NCBI RefSeq assembly: GCF_039812505.1
Contig: NZ_JBDIAQ010000002.1
Span: 1 to 64,000 of the forward strand
DNA from: Intrasporangium_A sp039812505
GTDB lineage: Bacteria; Actinomycetota; Actinomycetes; Actinomycetales; Dermatophilaceae
Length of the DNA stretch: 64,000 nt
Direction of reading: 5' to 3'
Both the position numbers and the translations under genes were made by a program. Within the stretch, counting starts at the first letter, position 1. The number at the start of each line of letters is the position of its first letter. Of this stretch, positions 61,341 through 64,000 are shown piece after piece. The notes beneath the pieces were generated by a model. It did no database searches, was not told the DNA's origin, and saw nothing but the letters and a program-made list of their open reading frames with translations.

Positions 61341-62950
61341 TCCGCTTCGCCGGGGTCACGGTCCGCTACCCGGAGTCGTCCACCGACGCCCTCGACGACG
61401 TGTCCCTCCAGGTCCCGGAGGGCGAGCTCGTCCTCGTCGTCGGCCCCACCGGCAGCGGCAAGTCAACCCTGCTGCGGTGCGTCAACGGGCTCGTCCCCCA
61501 TTTCACCGGAGGGCTGCTGTCCGGCTCGGTCGTCGTCGACGGGCTCGACACCCGTGAGCACCGGCCGCGCGACCTCGCCACCGTCGTCGGGCTGGTCGAG
61601 CAGAACCCCGCCTCGACCTTCGTCACCGACGTCGTCGAGGACGAGGTCGTCTACGGGATGGAAACGATGGGCCTGCCCCCGGCCACCATCCGGCGACGGG
61701 TCGAGGAGACCCTCGACCTGTTCGGACTGACCCCGCTCCGGGCTCGTGCGCTCGAGAACCTCTCCGGCGGCCAGCAGCAGCGCGTGGCCATCGCGGCCGT
61801 CTTCGCCGCGGGCCCGCGCATCCTCGTGCTCGACGAGCCGACCTCGGCGCTCGACCCGGTCGCCGCCGAGGAGGTGCTCGCGTCCCTGGACCGGATCGTG
61901 CACGACCTGGGCACGACCGTCGTGCTCGCGGAGCACCGTCTCGAGCGGGTCATCCACCACGCCGACCGGGTGGTCCTGCTCGACCGGGGACGTACCAGCC
62001 CGCTGCTGGACCCTGCGGAGGCGATGCGGACCTCGCCGATCCATCCGCCCGTCGTGGCGCTCGCCCGGCTCGCCCGGTGGGACCCGCCGCCACTGTCGAT
62101 CCGGGACGCTCGTCGCCGGGTGGGCGAGCTGCGCGGCCGCCTCGCCGGCATCGAGCCACCCGCACCACGCGCGACCAGCCCGGACCCGGCCGTGACGCTC
62201 TCGGGGGCACGGGTCGTGCGAGGCGGTCGGGTCGTCCTCGACGGTGTCGACCTGGTCGTCGGGCAGGGCTCGGTCACCGCCCTGATGGGACGCAACGGCG
62301 CGGGCAAGTCCACCCTCCTGGGTGCGCTGAGCGCCCAGCTGCCCGTCGCGGGCGGGCGGATCCGGCTGGGGGGCGGACAGGTCGACCCGCACACCCTGAA
62401 GCCTCGCGACCGCGTCCACGTCGTCGGGCTCGTCCCCCAGCAGCCGGAGCTGCTGCTCTACACGGACCATGTGGCCGACGAGTGCACGAGCGCCGACCGC
62501 GACTTCGGGGTGCCACCCGGCACCACCGCCGACCTGCTCGAGTCGATCGCCGGGGCGATGGACCCGACCCGTCATCCTCGCGACCTGTCCGAAGGCCAGC
62601 GCCTCGAGCTCGCCCTGGCGGTCATCCTCGCCGGCGCGCCCGAGGTGCTCCTGCTCGACGAGCCCACCCGGGGCCTCGACTACGGCGCCAAGCACCGGCT
62701 GGCAGCCGTGCTGGGGCGGTTGGCCGAGGCGGGCACCACGGTCGTGCTCGCCACCCACGACGTCGAGATGGTCGCCGAGACCGCGGACCGGGTCGTGATC
62801 CTCGCCGACGGCGAGGTCGTCACCGACGGTCCGGTGCGCCAGGTCCTGGCCGCCTCCCCGGCCTTCGCCCCGCAGGTGACCAAGGTGCTGCACCCGCAGA
62901 CCTGGCTCACCGTCGACGACGTCGCCGCCGCGCTCGGCCGGTCGGCATGA
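61337..62950 (+). CDS. ecfA: ECF transporter fused A1-A2 ATPase
   Basis: 537-aa double ABC ATPase. Domain 1 (about 1-235): VVGPTGSGKST, Q-loop EQNPASTFVTD, LSGGQQQRVAI, ILVLDEPTSALDP. Domain 2 (about 290-515): MGRNGAGKST, PQQPELLL, LSEGQRLELALA, VLLLDEPTRGLDYG. Fusing the two ATPases into one chain is usual for actinobacterial cobalt/cobalamin ECF systems. Overlaps both neighbours by 4 bp. Confidence 0.94.
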   Translation: MIRFAGVTVRYPESSTDALDDVSLQVPEGELVLVVGPTGSGKSTLLRCVNGLVPHFTGGLLSGSVVVDGLDTREHRPRDLATVVGLVEQNPASTFVTDVVEDEVVYGMETMGLPPATIRRRVEETLDLFGLTPLRARALENLSGGQQQRVAIAAVFAAGPRILVLDEPTSALDPVAAEEVLASLDRIVHDLGTTVVLAEHRLERVIHHADRVVLLDRGRTSPLLDPAEAMRTSPIHPPVVALARLARWDPPPLSIRDARRRVGELRGRLAGIEPPAPRATSPDPAVTLSGARVVRGGRVVLDGVDLVVGQGSVTALMGRNGAGKSTLLGALSAQLPVAGGRIRLGGGQVDPHTLKPRDRVHVVGLVPQQPELLLYTDHVADECTSADRDFGVPPGTTADLLESIAGAMDPTRHPRDLSEGQRLELALAVILAGAPEVLLLDEPTRGLDYGAKHRLAAVLGRLAEAGTTVVLATHDVEMVAETADRVVILADGEVVTDGPVRQVLAASPAFAPQVTKVLHPQTWLTVDDVAAALGRSA

Positions 62951-63822
62951 GACCGGTCCCGGCGACCGCGCCGGGCCCCGCACGCACGGGCAGCCGGACG
63001 GTGATCGCACTGCGGTGGCCCAGCGTCGCGACGATCACGCTGGCCGGCGTGGTGGGGCTGGCCGGGTTCACCTGGCCGTTCCTGGCCCCGGCCGCGTTCG
63101 TGCGCGCCCACGGCAACGACACCCCGTGGCTGTTCGCGGCCCTGCTCGGCCTGCTCTGCCTCGTCTGCCTCGCCGAGGTGAGCTCCGGGCGGCTGGATCC
63201 GAAGACCATCGCCGTCCTGGGTGTCGCAGCCGCAGCGGGCGGGGGGATGCGGGTGCTCAGCGCGGGCACCGCCGGCCTGGAGCCGCTCTTCTTCGTGGTC
63301 ATCGTCGCCGGCCGGGTCCTCGGGCCCGGGGTGGGCTTCGTCTCCGGGGCCCTCGCCCTGCTCACCGGGGCCCTGCTGACCGGTGGGGTCGGGCCGTGGC
63401 TGCCCTACCAGATGCTGTGCGCCGGCGGGGTCGGGCTGGGTGCCGCGCTGCTGCCGGTCCGCCCGGGCACACGCCCCGAGCGGTGGCTGCTGGCCGGTTA
63501 TGCGCTGCTGACCGGCCTGCTGTACGGGCTGGTCATGAACCTCTGGTTCTGGCCCTTCCTCGGTGCCGGCGTGCCGAGCGCGATGGGCTTCGACCCCGGC
63601 GCGCCGCTGGTCGAGAACCTGCAGCACTACGCGGTCTTCTACCTGGCCACCTCCCTCGGCTGGGACCTGCCGCGCGGCGTCCTGAACGCCGTGCTCGTGG
63701 TCGTCGCCGGTCCCGCCCTGCTGCGGGTCTTCCGCCGCGCCGCGCGGCGCGCCGGCTTCGGCGTGCCGGCCCGGTTCATCCCGGCGGCACCCGACCGCTC
63801 GCCCGGTCAGGATCTCCCGTGA
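62947..63822 (+). CDS. ECF transporter S component, predicted corrinoid-specific
   Basis: 291-aa membrane protein with about six to eight helices. It starts with a 20-residue cytoplasmic stretch and WPSVATITLAGVVGLAGFTWPFL, and keeps the S-component AxxxN-like motif region around VIVAGRVLGPGVGFVSGALALL. Substrate identity comes from context: the cobalamin riboswitch and cobU. ATG overlaps ecfA; its stop overlaps cobU. Confidence 0.86.
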   Translation: MRPVPATAPGPARTGSRTVIALRWPSVATITLAGVVGLAGFTWPFLAPAAFVRAHGNDTPWLFAALLGLLCLVCLAEVSSGRLDPKTIAVLGVAAAAGGGMRVLSAGTAGLEPLFFVVIVAGRVLGPGVGFVSGALALLTGALLTGGVGPWLPYQMLCAGGVGLGAALLPVRPGTRPERWLLAGYALLTGLLYGLVMNLWFWPFLGAGVPSAMGFDPGAPLVENLQHYAVFYLATSLGWDLPRGVLNAVLVVVAGPALLRVFRRAARRAGFGVPARFIPAAPDRSPGQDLP

Positions 63823-64000
63823 CGGTCACCCTGGTCACCGGCCCGGTCCGCAGCGGCAAGAGCCGCCACGCCGAGGACCTGCTCGCCGCCCACCGGCAGG
63901 TCACCTACCTGGCCACGGGCCCGTCGCCCACCGGGGACCCCGACTGGGCGGCCCGGGTCGAGCAGCACCGACGCCGCCGTCCGCCGGGCTGGGCCACGGT
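63819..64000 (+). CDS. cobU: Adenosylcobinamide kinase/guanylyltransferase, 5' part
   Basis: Partial: 60 complete codons up to the window edge. It begins VTVTLVTGPVRSGKSRHAED, where GPVRSGKS is the P-loop of CobU/CobP, followed by VTYLATGPSP, the next conserved strand. It joins GMP to adenosylcobinamide in the nucleotide-loop pathway. GTG overlaps the S-component stop in GTGA. The rest lies outside. Confidence 0.88.
   Translation, partial: MTVTLVTGPVRSGKSRHAEDLLAAHRQVTYLATGPSPTGDPDWAARVEQHRRRRPPGWAT

Overview
This 64-kb window is a contiguous piece of a high-GC actinobacterial chromosome. The GC-rich codon use, the QcrCAB/CtaC-D-E-F respiratory supercomplex genes, an ANTAR response regulator next to polA, a PASTA kinase of the PknL type, DUF3040/DUF3043/DUF6504 proteins and many leaderless genes all point to Actinomycetes, probably Micrococcales and perhaps Intrasporangiaceae; the genus cannot be fixed by eye. 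I see no phage, IS element, CRISPR array or rRNA. It reads as core chromosome with a few lineage-specific repeats.

Layout. (1) 0-10.3 kb: polA, a hotdog thioesterase, a GNAT, then a branched-chain amino-acid-type ABC importer (livK converging on livHMGF), the ANTAR regulator pdtaR and tRNA-Leu(CAA). (2) 10.4-14 kb: a topoisomerase IV/gyrase B-type subunit whose start codon abuts a six-copy 17-bp repeat, then DUF7455 and DUF3040 proteins. (3) 14-21 kb: a DNA-damage module on the minus strand, DUF6504 - SAV_6107-like HEPN - DnaE2-type polymerase - methyltransferase - DinB, headed by a perfect LexA box, with no ImuB in the window. (4) 21-57.5 kb: a long block whose order recalls M. tuberculosis Rv2172c-Rv2206: metF, idsA, an Rv2175c-like regulator, pknL, aroG, plsC, SRPBCC, fadD, a DEDD-exonuclease/UvrC-like fusion, trpD, ctaE-qcrCAB, ctaF-D-C, adenosine kinase, erpA, glycerate kinase and DUF3043. 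Inserted are a glucokinase cluster, a DsbA-like/SufR-like/ferredoxin redox cluster and two small metalloproteases. (5) 57.5-64 kb: a serine hydrolase, then a cobalamin riboswitch controlling a SCO2322-like secreted protein, an ECF transporter (T, fused A1A2, S) and cobU, which runs off the edge.

How it fits together: ctaE-qcrCAB on one strand and ctaC-ctaD-ctaF on the other supply the bc1-aa3 supercomplex. The riboswitch operon couples corrinoid import to nucleotide-loop assembly. The DnaE2/DinB operon probably supplies inducible mutagenic repair. At least twelve genes have a TAnnnT-like -10 hexamer 6-7 nt before the start codon, so leaderless translation is common. Perfectly self-complementary hairpins sit at several convergent junctions.

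The most unusual items are the 17-bp repeat ladder at the topoisomerase start, the ImuB-less LexA-controlled polymerase operon with extra LexA half-sites, a self-contained promoter/14-codon ORF/hairpin unit near 45.7 kb, a duplicated and drifted 3' end of ctaF, a LivH permease carrying an extracytoplasmic domain, and a candidate operator in the redox cluster.
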